Assembly (NCBI RefSeq): GCF_046267875.1
Contig: NZ_CP176502.1
Span: forward strand, 248,001 to 312,000
Reading direction: 5' to 3'
Length of the DNA: 64,000 nucleotides
Source of the DNA: Mannheimia glucosida
Lineage (GTDB): Bacteria > Pseudomonadota > Gammaproteobacteria > Enterobacterales > Pasteurellaceae
Below are positions 1 to 8,489 of this stretch, in pieces. The notes under the pieces were generated by a model. That model was not told the origin of the DNA. It saw only the letters and a list, made by a program, of their open reading frames with translations, and ran no database searches. Position 1 is the first letter of the stretch, and each line of letters begins with the position of its first letter. The position numbers and the translations under genes are program-made.

Positions 1-886
1 CGATAAAAAAATCCATCACCGCTTGCACATTCACTGGGCGATAGGTGCTTTGTGGGGTGAGCATTGAGATAAAAATCTCGCTCTCTTGGCTGGAAATCGG
101 CTGATCGGGCAACACTTGTACCAGCGTGCCGTTGCGTAGCTCGTGATGCACCGCCCAATCCGGCATCATCAGCAAACCGCCACCGTTTACCGCCGTTTCA
201 ATCAAGCTGTTGGCGTTGTTGCTGATCAGCATCGGCTGTGCCTCAATCTGTTTTCCTTGTTTACCAAACCGCCAATGCAACACGCCCAACTGCCCTCGAT
301 AAAACAAGCCTTGATGTTGAGGCAAATCGCTCAACTGCTTGGGCGTGCCGTGTTGGGCGAGATAGCTCGGTGAGGCAAGCAGAAAATGGCGTTGCGGGGC
401 AATGATCCGCAGTTTCAGATTGCTGTCCACCAATGCCGAGACCCGAAAAATCACGTCCGCCGTTTCACTATACGGTTCGATAAAATCATCGGTCTGAGTG
501 AGCTGAATATGCAATTTCGGATAACGGCGGTGCAATTCCGCCAAGTGGGGAGCAATATGCTTCTGCCCGAAAAACACTGGTGCATTCAGGCGAATAATGC
601 CGTGCGGCTCTTGGTTGCTCTGTTGAAGCTCCTCGTTCAGGCTTTGAAACTGGCTCAACATCGCTTGGGCGTGTTTGGCAAACTGTTCACCCGCTTGGGT
701 TAGGCTCATCGCACGGGTGTTTCGGTAAAACAGCGTTTGCCCGAAATCGTCTTCAAGCTGTTTGATTTGCCGAGAAATCACCGAACTTGCCACATCGTAT
801 TGGCGAGCCACTTCGGAAAAGTTTTTCTCACGAGCTACGGCAAGGAAAATTTCTAAGGCGTGCAGGGTGGTGTTTTTAGGGTTCAT
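1..886 (-). CDS. LysR-family transcriptional regulator, C-terminal end outside window
   Basis: My translation of the minus strand from the ATG at 886 gives about 295 residues with no stop before the window edge. The N-terminus is a classic LysR winged helix-turn-helix (LEIFLAVAREKNFSEVARQY, then VISRQIKQLEDDFG), followed by a substrate-binding domain with the usual IRLNAPVFFG opening. The family is about 300 residues, so only a few residues are missing. It is divergent from the secreted metallo-hydrolase at 1013, with a 126-base shared promoter region, so it probably regulates that gene. The inducer is unknown. Confidence 0.9.
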   Translation of the reverse strand, partial: MNPKNTTLHALEIFLAVAREKNFSEVARQYDVASSVISRQIKQLEDDFGQTLFYRNTRAMSLTQAGEQFAKHAQAMLSQFQSLNEELQQSNQEPHGIIRLNAPVFFGQKHIAPHLAELHRRYPKLHIQLTQTDDFIEPYSETADVIFRVSALVDSNLKLRIIAPQRHFLLASPSYLAQHGTPKQLSDLPQHQGLFYRGQLGVLHWRFGKQGKQIEAQPMLISNNANSLIETAVNGGGLLMMPDWAVHHELRNGTLVQVLPDQPISSQESEIFISMLTPQSTYRPVNVQAVMDFFI

Positions 887-1012
887 TTGTGCTGATTTGG
901 TAAAAGTGTTTTGTAATTGATGTGATTTTAACAAGCATTTCAACCAATTAAAATACACCTACTTTTACCGATGACTTATTGGTCATCATTTTTATATTTA
1001 ATCAGGTGTTTT

Positions 1013-2029
1013 ATGAACAAATTATCTCAAATCAGTACCGCATTATTGCTTACAGGCTCACTTTTCAGCTCGGTCGCTATGGCGCACACGCATCATTCCA
1101 CAGCGATATATCAACCAAAAGAAAATGCCGTTGAACAAAAACGCACCCAAGTGGACGGTTACTACCGTATGATGTTGGGTGAATATGAAGTTACCGCATT
1201 GTATGATGGCTACTTATCTATCGGCGTGCCGGCGTATCAACAATTTACCAAGCTCACCAAACAACAGTTAGATGATTTAATTTCAGGGCAATTCCGCCCA
1301 ATGTTGCCAGATGGTGGCGTGCAAACCGCTGTGACAGGCTATTTAATCAATACCGGCAAAAACTTGGTGCTTTTAGATGCCGGTTCAGGCGATGTATTTG
1401 ATGACAAAGTGGGCAAATTAACGGATAGCCTAATCAAAGCAGGTTATCGTCCAGAGCAAATTGATACCATTATTCCAACCCATTTACACTTCGATCACTT
1501 CAGTGGCGTAACTCGTAATGGCAAAATGGAATTTCCTAATGCAACGGTTTATATCGCTAATCAAGAAAAGGAATTTTGGTTAGATACACCGATCAAAGAA
1601 ATGCCTGAGCATACCCAAAAATATGCGCAGTGGACACGAGATGCGGTTGCCCCTTATGCTGCGGCAGGACGTGTGAAGTATTATAATTTGGGCGATGAGA
1701 TTATCCCGAATTTCAAATCGGTGGCAACCACAGGGCATACCCCGGGGCATTCCAGCGTGGAAGTCACATCCAATGGCGAAAGCTTATTTGTATGGGGCGA
1801 TTTATTGCACAATCATGCCCTGCAATTACCTGAACCTGAGGTCGCTGCGGAATTTGATGTCGATGCAAAAGGGGCAAGACAAGCTCGTTTAGACATTCTG
1901 CCACAATTAGCCGAGCGCAAAGTGTGGATTGCAGGCGCACACCTTCCGTTCCCCGGTTTAGGACATCTGCGCAAAGAAGCCAAAGGTTTCTCTTGGGTGC
2001 CGGTTGAATATAAACCGCTTGAATACTAA
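1013..2029 (+). CDS. secreted metallo-beta-lactamase-fold hydrolase
   Basis: This 338-residue protein starts with a Sec signal peptide that ends near residue 24 (VAMA). The ATG at 1013 is preferred over upstream starts because the signal peptide begins there and CAGG lies about 6 bases upstream. The zinc motif THLHFDH is at residues 156-162, with later ligands in TTGHTPGH and WGDLLH. These place it in the periplasmic MBL-fold group that includes lactonase-like enzymes. The substrate cannot be read from sequence. It is divergently transcribed from a LysR regulator, which suggests inducible expression, and a hairpin terminator follows at 2048. Confidence 0.88.
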   Translation: MNKLSQISTALLLTGSLFSSVAMAHTHHSTAIYQPKENAVEQKRTQVDGYYRMMLGEYEVTALYDGYLSIGVPAYQQFTKLTKQQLDDLISGQFRPMLPDGGVQTAVTGYLINTGKNLVLLDAGSGDVFDDKVGKLTDSLIKAGYRPEQIDTIIPTHLHFDHFSGVTRNGKMEFPNATVYIANQEKEFWLDTPIKEMPEHTQKYAQWTRDAVAPYAAAGRVKYYNLGDEIIPNFKSVATTGHTPGHSSVEVTSNGESLFVWGDLLHNHALQLPEPEVAAEFDVDAKGARQARLDILPQLAERKVWIAGAHLPFPGLGHLRKEAKGFSWVPVEYKPLEY

Positions 2030-2047
2030 TTTGGTATAAACAAAAAC

Positions 2048-2080
2048 ACCGTTTGTTGAAAAACAAGCGGTATTTTTTTT
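2048..2080 (+). terminator. rho-independent terminator built on an uptake-signal core
   Basis: A ten-base stem (ACCGTTTGTT with AACAAGCGGT, one G-T pair) closes a four-base loop and is followed by a run of T. The right arm is a Pasteurellaceae uptake core. It follows the secreted hydrolase gene. Confidence 0.8.
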
Positions 2081-2101
2081 ATCAGAAATCTGCCGATTTT
2101 C

Positions 2102-2113
2102 AGGCAGCCTGAA
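2102..2113 (+). repeat. Neisseriaceae-type DNA uptake sequence, Kingella dialect
   Basis: The twelve bases AGGCAGCCTGAA match exactly the Kingella-type DNA uptake sequence as I know it. It lies 22 bases after an uptake-signal terminator in the gap before the old-yellow-enzyme gene. Confidence 0.7.
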
Positions 2114-2119
2114 ACCGAA

Positions 2120-2200
2120 TTTATGCTAATTTTGCAAAGCTATTTCTCGATTTATGATGTTTTTCAGGTAAATCTATTCCTCTAAAATACGCCCATCTTT
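2120..2200 (+). promoter_or_regulatory. recurrent promoter block (copy 1)
   Basis: The stretch has the order TTATGC, TGCAAA, an AT-rich segment, then TAAAATACGCCCAT near 2185. Similar blocks precede the genes at 5539 and 10037, and shorter versions precede 1013, 7426 and 16624. TAAAAT is a plausible -10 element. The shared layout suggests common ancestry or a common regulator. Confidence 0.55.
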
Positions 2201-2219
2201 TGAATACAAGGAACAAGCA

Positions 2220-3362
2220 ATGAACCCAAAATACCAACCCCTTTTTGAACCCTACCCCCTAAACAACGGCGTTACTATCAAAAACCGCCTTACTGTCGCC
2301 CCTTTGACCATTTACGACTCAGGGGCGGACGGCGAGATGACCGACGCAGGCAGAAATTTTTGGCACAACCGCTTTGACGGCTTTGGCTTATACATTATGC
2401 CCTTTACCAATGTCCACCCAAGCGGTATCGGCTTTGAGAGCCCCAACGCTTTTGACGAGCGTCATTTGCCGAATTTAAAAGAATATGCTGATCTCGCCCA
2501 CGCACAAGGAGCCAAGGCGGTGGTGCAGATTGCCCATTCGGGACTGCGTGCCGACCCCACAATGACGCAAGGCTTTGATGTCGTTGCCCCAACCGGCGAT
2601 GCTTACGGACGCTTTCGCACGATGAGCGAAGAGGAAGTGTGGGATATGGTGGCAAGCTATGCCAAATCTGCCGAACTGATTATGCAGGCAGGCTTTGACG
2701 GCGTGGAAATTCACGGGGCGAACGGCTGGCAGATTCAGCAGTTTGTCTCGGCAAGCACCAATTACCGAAGCGATTTTTGGGGTGGCAGTTTGGACAAACG
2801 CTTGAATTTTCCGCTACAAATCGTCAAGGCGATTGATGAGATGCGTACCAAACACAACCGCCCCGACTTTATCATCGGCTACCGTTTTTCCCCCGAAGAG
2901 CCGGGCGAGCGTGGCATTACGATGAAAGAAACGCTGACTTTGGTGGATAAATTGTTGGAGTTGCCGATTCAGTATCTGCACATCTCGCTGTGGGATTTTT
3001 ATAAAAAAGTACGGCGTGGGGCGGATACCAACCTTACTCGTATGCAAGTCGTTCACGACCGTATTGCAGGGCGAGTACCGTTTTTGGGCAGTGGCAACCT
3101 TTACACCGCTGACGATATGTTACAGGCGTATCAAACCGGCTGGGTGGAGAGCGTATCCATTGGCAAAAGCATTATGCTCAATCCCAATTTGGTTGAGCTG
3201 ATTGAGAGCGGACGGGAAGATGAAATCCAAACCACATTTGACTGGGACAAAGCCGACTTCTACCGCTATACCCCTGCAATGCTGCACGGCACAAGGGCGG
3301 GGCACGATTTTTATCCGCCGAGCAAACAGCTTGGCGTGCGGTATAAATCCGAGCATTTTTAA
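2220..3362 (+). CDS. NADH:flavin oxidoreductase, old yellow enzyme family
   Basis: This 380-residue protein is a complete FMN-binding TIM barrel of the old yellow enzyme family. The opening PLFEPYPLNNGVTIKNRL is typical. The HGAN at 165-168 supplies the His/Asn pair that binds the carbonyl or nitro group of the substrate, and the C-terminal GSGNLYTADD and SIGKS segments bind FMN phosphate. Such enzymes reduce activated alkenes, quinones or nitro compounds with NAD(P)H in the cytoplasm. AAGGA precedes the ATG. It is the first gene of a tight operon with an alpha/beta hydrolase, a tautomerase and a DsbA-like protein. A second, only distantly similar family member lies at 22406. Confidence 0.92.
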   Translation: MNPKYQPLFEPYPLNNGVTIKNRLTVAPLTIYDSGADGEMTDAGRNFWHNRFDGFGLYIMPFTNVHPSGIGFESPNAFDERHLPNLKEYADLAHAQGAKAVVQIAHSGLRADPTMTQGFDVVAPTGDAYGRFRTMSEEEVWDMVASYAKSAELIMQAGFDGVEIHGANGWQIQQFVSASTNYRSDFWGGSLDKRLNFPLQIVKAIDEMRTKHNRPDFIIGYRFSPEEPGERGITMKETLTLVDKLLELPIQYLHISLWDFYKKVRRGADTNLTRMQVVHDRIAGRVPFLGSGNLYTADDMLQAYQTGWVESVSIGKSIMLNPNLVELIESGREDEIQTTFDWDKADFYRYTPAMLHGTRAGHDFYPPSKQLGVRYKSEHF

Positions 3363-3373
3363 GGAGTGGCAAA

Positions 3374-4236
3374 ATGCAAAAACTTGCCATAGCGACCCAA
3401 AGCGGTGCGGTGCTGGACGGTGTGTTATTTAGCCAGCCTGAAAAGCCCCAAGCCCGCACTGTGATGATTGCCGTTACGGGCATACACGGCAATTTTTATT
3501 CCAATCCGTTTTATGTCAATCTGGGGCAAACCTTATCGGCAAACGGCATTGATTTTGTCTATGCCCAAACCCGTAACGCCTTTAACCAAATCCCCATTGT
3601 CAATGCCAACACCGGGCTGCCTGAAACCATCGGTTCGTATAACGAAGACTTTGGCAAAGCACTAGAAGATGTCAAAGCCTATTTGGATTTTGCCCAAAAA
3701 CAGGGCTATGGGCGGATTATTTTGGCAGGGCATTCTTTGGGGGCGAACAAGGTCATTCATTATCTGGCAAAGAGCCAAGATAAGCGGGTGGATAAATTTA
3801 TCCTGCTGAGTCCTGCCAATGTTACCCATTTAACCAACCAAATCAGCGAGCCTGAACGGGCGTTTATCCGTAGCCAAGTACAAACTGGTAAGGGTCAAAC
3901 AATGCTCCCTTTTGAGCTGTTCGGCTGGCTACCTTGCACTGCAGACACCGCTTATCAGTGGCTGTATTCGCCTGTTTTGAACAATGTGCACCAAGAAGCA
4001 GATGGCGATTTTTCGCAGATTGGGCAGATTACCCACACAGGGCGTTATTGATTGGCACGCTGGATAGGTTTACCTATGGAGATCCACAGGCGTTTTTGCA
4101 AAATATCAACCGCCATTTTCCCGGTGCCGAACAAAACACCCTGATTTTTATTGAAAACACCGGGCATACTTATCAGCAAAAAGAACAGGTAATGGCGGAT
4201 AACGTGCTTAAAGTCATACAGGATTGGGGGCGGTGA
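3374..4236 (+). pseudogene. alpha/beta hydrolase, frameshifted
   Basis: The first frame (3374-4051, 225 residues) holds the core of an alpha/beta hydrolase with the nucleophile elbow GHSLGAN (serine near residue 121). It ends abruptly after QITHTGRY. The natural continuation, ALLIGTLDRFTYGDP through the catalytic-histidine region ENTGHTYQQ, is in the next frame and ends at 4236. One missing base near 4038-4043 explains the break. AAGGAG precedes the start, 11 bases after the reductase stop. As read, the product would lack the catalytic histidine. A sequencing error is possible. Confidence 0.8.
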
Positions 4237-4580
4237 TGGCGTTTATCACCATACAAACCAATGTGGGTATCTCAAAAGAGGTGCAAAAAGAGATTTCAGA
4301 CGGCATCGGCAAAGCAGTAAGCCTAATCCCGCACCAGTCGGCAGACAGCATTCTGATTGTGTTTGACGATAACAAAGCGATGTATTATCAAGGCGATGAG
4401 CCTGTGGCACTCATCACGGTGCGTGCTTTTGGCAATGAAAACCACATCGGCTACCGTGAGTTTTCCGCCCAAATCAATCAAATTTTGCACCGCACTTTAC
4501 ACATTGCAAGCGGTCGGATTTTTGTGGAATTTGCAGGCATCAACGCCTTTGGCGTGGGGGCGTTTTATGCCGAGTCTTAA
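4236..4580 (+). CDS. tautomerase/MIF-superfamily protein lacking Pro1
   Basis: The 114-residue product starts MAFITIQTNVGIS and resembles the MIF/phenylpyruvate tautomerase fold in its beta-alpha-beta repeats and in the late segment GRIFVEFAGINAFGVGAF. The ATG overlaps the stop of the hydrolase by one base (TGATG), which supports this start. The superfamily uses an N-terminal proline as catalytic base. Here residue 2 is alanine, so the classical mechanism would not work unless the start is misjudged. The function is therefore uncertain. The coding sequence contains an exact Neisseriaceae uptake sequence at 4295. Confidence 0.78.
   Translation: MAFITIQTNVGISKEVQKEISDGIGKAVSLIPHQSADSILIVFDDNKAMYYQGDEPVALITVRAFGNENHIGYREFSAQINQILHRTLHIASGRIFVEFAGINAFGVGAFYAES
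4295..4306 (-). repeat. Neisseriaceae DNA uptake sequence (AT-DUS) inside a gene
   Basis: TTCAGACGGCAT is the reverse complement of ATGCCGTCTGAA, the classical Neisseria uptake sequence. It encodes the SDG part of EISDGIG in the tautomerase. A one-mismatch relative lies at 4645-4656 in the following gene. Confidence 0.75.
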
Positions 4581-5424
4581 GCAAGTCAAAATCTATAACT
4601 TTACCGACCCGATGATGGGGCTGTCTTATGAAAGCGAGCCGTTTTTCAGACGGCTTGACACCCATTTTGGCAGGCAAGTGGCACTTCAATTTGTGATGGG
4701 CGGGCTGGTGCGTGATGTCGCCGATTTTATGACGCCTGATGATTTTAAAGACGGCAAAGAACGAGCCTTTCAACGCTACAACGCCCGTCTTGCCAAAATT
4801 TATGAAGCCGAACAAGTCATTAGCGGAATGCCGATTAAAATGGATAGGCTGGCGTTGTTTGATGAGACGCACACATCGTCCCTGCCTTTAAATCTGGCGT
4901 TTAAAGCGGTAGAAATCATCAGCCCGCACCTTGCCGAGCCGTTTTTATACCGCCTGCGTTTTGCCACCATTGTTGAGCAGGCAATGACCACCGATGAGCG
5001 TGTGCTTGCCGATGTTGCCGTTCAAACGGGCATAGCAAAAGAGGCGTTTTTTAAGGCGTATCACAGCGATTCGGTCAAACACGCCTTGCAAAATGACTTT
5101 GACCTGCGGGCAAAATGGGGCATTCGTGCCTTGCCTGCCTATCTGTTTTGTTATGGCGACAAGCAGATTTTAAAAACAGGCGTGCTGGATTTTGACGGTT
5201 TTGCAAGCGTGATTAAGCAGATTTCAGACGGACAGATTGTGCCAACCAAGCCCACGCTAAACACCGCCACTTTGCAATATTTTTTGCAAAAACGAGAGCT
5301 TGTTTCGCTCACCGAAATCCGCCACGCCTTTGATTTGGCGGACAACCAGGCAGTACGGGAATGGCTTGGAAAAATAGAGCAAAACTGGCGGTGGCTTGAT
5401 GAGGAGTTTTTACTTCAAAATTAG
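4567..5424 (+). CDS. DsbA-family (thioredoxin-fold) protein without CXXC
   Basis: The 285-residue protein starts at the ATG at 4567, overlapping the tautomerase stop by 14 bases. The layout is that of the DsbA/FrnE/YjbH-like branch: beta strand VKIYNFTDP, a helical insertion with AFKAVEIISPHLAEPFLYRLRFA, and the cis-proline region GIRALPAYLF. The active-site cysteines expected after DP are replaced by MMGLS, so it is unlikely to be a disulfide oxidoreductase. Known cysteine-poor relatives act as adaptors, which is only an analogy here. A C-terminal segment with a possible helix-turn-helix flavour follows. It is the last gene of the operon that starts at 2220. Confidence 0.75.
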   Translation: MPSLKQVKIYNFTDPMMGLSYESEPFFRRLDTHFGRQVALQFVMGGLVRDVADFMTPDDFKDGKERAFQRYNARLAKIYEAEQVISGMPIKMDRLALFDETHTSSLPLNLAFKAVEIISPHLAEPFLYRLRFATIVEQAMTTDERVLADVAVQTGIAKEAFFKAYHSDSVKHALQNDFDLRAKWGIRALPAYLFCYGDKQILKTGVLDFDGFASVIKQISDGQIVPTKPTLNTATLQYFLQKRELVSLTEIRHAFDLADNQAVREWLGKIEQNWRWLDEEFLLQN

Positions 5425-5436
5425 TAAAGATACCAT

Positions 5437-5517
5437 TTATGCAAAATCTGCAAAACTCTTTTTTAATTTATGTAATTTTTAAAATAAATCCATTCCGCTA
5501 GAATAAGCTTATCTTTT
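5437..5517 (+). promoter_or_regulatory. recurrent promoter block (copy 2)
   Basis: The same order as at 2120: TTATGC, TGCAAAA, AATTTATG, TTTTTAAAATAAAT, then CTAGAATAAGCTTAT as the probable -10 region, ahead of the nitronate monooxygenase gene. The TTTTTAAAATAAAT part is shared exactly with the block at 9938. Confidence 0.55.
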
Positions 5518-5538
5518 TTAGTTATAGAGAGTATTCTT

Positions 5539-6522
5539 ATGAACAATCGCATTTGCCAAATTTTAAATATTGAAAAACCCATTATCCAAGCCCCTTTGTC
5601 GTGGCTCACAGACGCACGCCTTGTGGCTGCTGTGGGCAATGCTGGCGGTATGGGCGTTTTAGGGCCAAACGCTGGCTTAACCGCACAAACTGCCGTTTCC
5701 ACCCCAGAGGAAACCGCCCAAAAAATGCGTGAAGAAATCCAAAAAGTCAAAGCCTTAACCGATAAGCCCTTTGGCGTGAATTTAATCCCAATGGCAGAAA
5801 ACGACATTTGGACTGCCCCAATGGTAGCCGTTATCAAAGAGGAAAAAGTCCCTGCGGTGGTCTATACCGGCTATGGCGAGGGGACGATTAAGCCAGAACT
5901 GTTTGCCGAATTAAAACAGGCAGGCATCAAAATCATCTACCGTGATTTGAACCCAACGCCAGAAAATACTCGCCTTGCCGAGCAGGCAGGAGCAGATATT
6001 ATTGTCGCCACAGGCTTTGATGAGGGCGGGACTTTGCCAGCAGTGGCTTTGGGGACTTTTTCGATTGTGCCACTGATTGCCGATAGCACCGATTTGCCAG
6101 TGATGGCGGCTGGTGGTATTGTGGATAGACGCACCGCCAAAGCGGCATTGGCACTGGGGGCAGAGGGCGTGTTTGCAGGCTCGCTGTTTTTGTCAAGCAT
6201 CGAGAGTCGTATGCACCAAGCGGTCAAAGAGCGTTTGGTTCAATCAAATGGTTTGGATTTACAGCTCTTTCGCACAATGCCAGCCTATTATCGTTCACTT
6301 TCAGGCAAATTGGCGGATAAACTTGTGGCAATGGATAAAGCAGGGGCAAGCAATGAGGAGCTTGGCAAAACAATGGGCGGACTACGTGGCTTGCGTTTGG
6401 GAATGCTGGAAAACAACAGCGATGAGGGCTATATTTCGCTTGGAACGGGCATTGGGGCGATTAAAGCGGTTCGCTCGGTGGCAGAGATTGTTGATGAGTT
6501 GATGGTGGGGATTAAGGGCTGA
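5539..6522 (+). CDS. nitronate monooxygenase family flavoprotein
   Basis: The 327-residue TIM barrel opens with NIEKPIIQAPLSWLTDARLVAAVGNAGGMGVLG, the FMN-binding start of the 2-nitropropane dioxygenase/FabK family. AAGGIVDRRTAKAALALGAEGVFAGSLFL near the middle is the phosphate-binding region. Length and motifs fit nitronate monooxygenase better than FabK, because no enoyl-reductase gene context is present. It would oxidise alkyl nitronates such as propionate-3-nitronate, which are toxic. A GAGAG ribosome site precedes the ATG. A strong terminator follows at 6531, and a TetR gene converges from the right. Confidence 0.88.
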   Translation: MNNRICQILNIEKPIIQAPLSWLTDARLVAAVGNAGGMGVLGPNAGLTAQTAVSTPEETAQKMREEIQKVKALTDKPFGVNLIPMAENDIWTAPMVAVIKEEKVPAVVYTGYGEGTIKPELFAELKQAGIKIIYRDLNPTPENTRLAEQAGADIIVATGFDEGGTLPAVALGTFSIVPLIADSTDLPVMAAGGIVDRRTAKAALALGAEGVFAGSLFLSSIESRMHQAVKERLVQSNGLDLQLFRTMPAYYRSLSGKLADKLVAMDKAGASNEELGKTMGGLRGLRLGMLENNSDEGYISLGTGIGAIKAVRSVAEIVDELMVGIKG

Positions 6523-6530
6523 TTGGTTTT

Positions 6531-6569
6531 AAACACCGTTTATCGTGATGATAAGCGGTGTTTTTGTTT
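6531..6569 (+). terminator. rho-independent terminator
   Basis: A fourteen-base stem (AAACACCGTTTATC with GATAAGCGGTGTTT, one G-T pair) with a five-base loop is followed by TTTTGTTTTT. It serves the nitronate monooxygenase gene and perhaps the convergent TetR gene. A degenerate uptake sequence (AGGCAGCCC) follows near 6593. Confidence 0.85.
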
Positions 6570-6605
6570 TTAAATTTCGCAAAACAAACTTTCAGGCAGC
6601 CCAAA

Positions 6606-7154
6606 CTACCCCTTTTCAAGTAACTGGCTGATTTGGCGTAAATGTAGGCTGATTTGGGTTAGCGAAATATTGTCTTGATTGGCAAAGGCGTAATCAAAAG
6701 CGGTTAAGGCGATGTTGGCAAACAATAACGCCTGCAAACGGTTGGCTTGGCTGTCGTCAAGTGCCAAATGCTGTAGATACAGGGTTTGCAAATGTGCCAA
6801 AACATCGTCTTCAAAATGATGACGGCGGTTTTTTACCATTCGCAAGGCGTTGATGATGTGCCGTTTTTCAAACATCATTTGGGCGGTGGTATGCAAAGAC
6901 TGGGCAAATCCCTGTTTGTCCAATCCCAAAAGCAAGGCATTACGCTCGTTTTGAATGTCGGCAATGATTTCGTCCAAAACATCGGTTTTACTGGTGTAGT
7001 GGCGGTAAAAAGTGGCTCGGTTAATCATTGCCTGACGCACAATGTCTTGCACGCTGATGTTTTCATAGTCTTTTTGGTATATGAGTTCAATCAAGGCATT
7101 GTGAATGGCAAGCCGTGTTTTGACTATTCTTAAATCTTTGGCAGGTTCGCTCAT
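6606..7154 (-). CDS. TetR-family transcriptional repressor
   Basis: The 182-residue protein has an N-terminal TetR helix-turn-helix (ISVQDIVRQAMINRATFYRHYTSKTDVL) and a helical ligand-binding remainder. I chose the ATG at 7154 (MSEPAKDL); a TTG start 21 bases upstream is possible. It is a paralogue of the TetR at 11087: the two share RIVKT-LAI-NALIEL and NR-TFYR-Y. It is divergent from the lipocalin-like gene at 7426 and convergent with the nitronate monooxygenase, so either could be its target. Confidence 0.9.
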   Translation of the reverse strand: MSEPAKDLRIVKTRLAIHNALIELIYQKDYENISVQDIVRQAMINRATFYRHYTSKTDVLDEIIADIQNERNALLLGLDKQGFAQSLHTTAQMMFEKRHIINALRMVKNRRHHFEDDVLAHLQTLYLQHLALDDSQANRLQALLFANIALTAFDYAFANQDNISLTQISLHLRQISQLLEKG

Positions 7155-7369
7155 CGGATTGATTTTTTGCTTCAAAAAGTTGCGACAATTTTAGCACATT
7201 GTGTGCTGATATGCGACACTCTGTTGCAAAAATGGTGCTTGTGCGACAGTTTGGTAAATCGTTGTGGCTCGTCAAAACGGGGGAGGATTTTTTAAAATAT
7301 ACGCATTCGTCAGGCAGTGAAAATAACCGTTAATAGCTTGTTATTTATCACTATTTGATGAGTGTGGTT

Positions 7370-7415
7370 TTATTTTTTAATCTTGGCGTATCCTAAAATA
7401 CGCCCTTATCCCAAA
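7370..7415 (+). promoter_or_regulatory. probable promoter of the lipocalin-like gene
   Basis: GGCGTATCCTAAAATACGCCC contains a TAAAAT -10-like element bracketed by the inverted repeat GGCGTAT/ATACGCC. The palindrome is a good operator candidate for the divergent TetR. The tail TAAAATACGCCC is shared with the promoter blocks at 2120 and 9938. Confidence 0.55.
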
Positions 7416-7425
7416 AGGTATCGTT

Positions 7426-8427
7426 ATGAAACAGACAACTTTGCTCAACCATTTAAACCGCCCGACGCAAGGCGTTCCGTCTTATGTTAAGCTGGAAGAG
7501 GCATTTTATCCGCAAAATGCCACGGTGGATTCTTGGTTTTATACCGGCAATCATAAGGCAGACGGCATTTACATCAGCTTTTTGCTTCATTTTATTGAAA
7601 TGGACAGCGAAAACGGTCGTGTGATTAAAACCTGCTTTTCTGTTACCGACCATTTGACGGGCGAATATGTGGCGAACGATACCGTCATCACTGCCAAAGA
7701 CAACATCTTCACCCAAGACGGTCAATTAACCATTCAATCAGACACTTACAAAGCGGTGGGTAATTTGAACGAAATCCGCCTGACAGGTCAATTTGAACAA
7801 TCGTCCATTGATTTGGTACTCAAACCACAAGGGGCGGTCATCAACAACGGTGGTAGCGGTTATTATCCGATTGTGATGAACATCAAAGAAAATACGCATT
7901 TTTCCATTCCCTATATGGCGATGACAGGCAACATTACCTTAAACGGCAAATCGCACGCGGTGTCCGGTAATTGCTGGCTTGACCGCCAATATCAAGATTT
8001 TACGCTGGGCTTTACAGGGGGCGAACCTGTCCACCCCGGTGCGTGGGCGTGGCTGGGCATTGCAATGGAGGACGGCACGGCAATCAGCATTTGGGATTAT
8101 CCGATTGACGGCATCAATTACACTTTTGCCAGCCTTGTGTTTGCAAATGGTCGTCAGGCGGTGATTGAAATTGATTCGATTACCAAAAATGCCAAAGAGA
8201 TTTGGGTCAGCCCGCAAACAGGACGGCGTTATCCGACACATTGGGTGGTTAATATCCCAGAATTTGACATCGCTTTGGACATCAACGCCAATCCCAAAGG
8301 TCAGGAGATTGTGGCAAGCTATGAGACAATGCACAAATACGAAGGGTCAAGTGCGGTGGTTGGTGTCATCAAGGGCAAAGCGGTTGAGGGGCATTGTATG
8401 ATTGAATTGTCGGGCCCTTGGTTGTGA
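7426..8427 (+). CDS. lipocalin-like (AttH/CrtC-type) domain protein
   Basis: The 333-residue protein has the two-lipocalin layout of AttH and carotenoid 1,2-hydratase-like proteins. The central NCWLDRQYQDF followed by GAWAWLGIAMEDGTAISIWDY is the most telling part. There is no obvious signal peptide. Proteins of this type are often found near oxidoreductases and their substrates are mostly unknown. It precedes an aldo/keto reductase gene, with a perfect hairpin between the two. An exact enzymatic role cannot be assigned. Confidence 0.75.
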   Translation: MKQTTLLNHLNRPTQGVPSYVKLEEAFYPQNATVDSWFYTGNHKADGIYISFLLHFIEMDSENGRVIKTCFSVTDHLTGEYVANDTVITAKDNIFTQDGQLTIQSDTYKAVGNLNEIRLTGQFEQSSIDLVLKPQGAVINNGGSGYYPIVMNIKENTHFSIPYMAMTGNITLNGKSHAVSGNCWLDRQYQDFTLGFTGGEPVHPGAWAWLGIAMEDGTAISIWDYPIDGINYTFASLVFANGRQAVIEIDSITKNAKEIWVSPQTGRRYPTHWVVNIPEFDIALDINANPKGQEIVASYETMHKYEGSSAVVGVIKGKAVEGHCMIELSGPWL

Positions 8428-8441
8428 TTTAAATGAGATGA

Positions 8442-8479
8442 AACAATGAATTGCTCGCCATTACGGGCAATTCATTGTT
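8442..8479. other. perfect intergenic hairpin
   Basis: AACAATGAATTGC (8442-8454) and GCAATTCATTGTT (8467-8479) form a perfect 13-base stem around a 12-base loop, ending 10 bases before the aldo/keto reductase start. There is no T run, so it does not look like a simple terminator. It could attenuate translation or stabilise the upstream message. Confidence 0.7.
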
Positions 8480-8489
8480 GGGAAAAATA

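Noticed and set aside
5539..6522. FabK enoyl-ACP reductase
   Set aside because: The fold is shared, but there are no fatty acid synthesis neighbours and the gene sits among detoxification enzymes; nitronate monooxygenase fits better.
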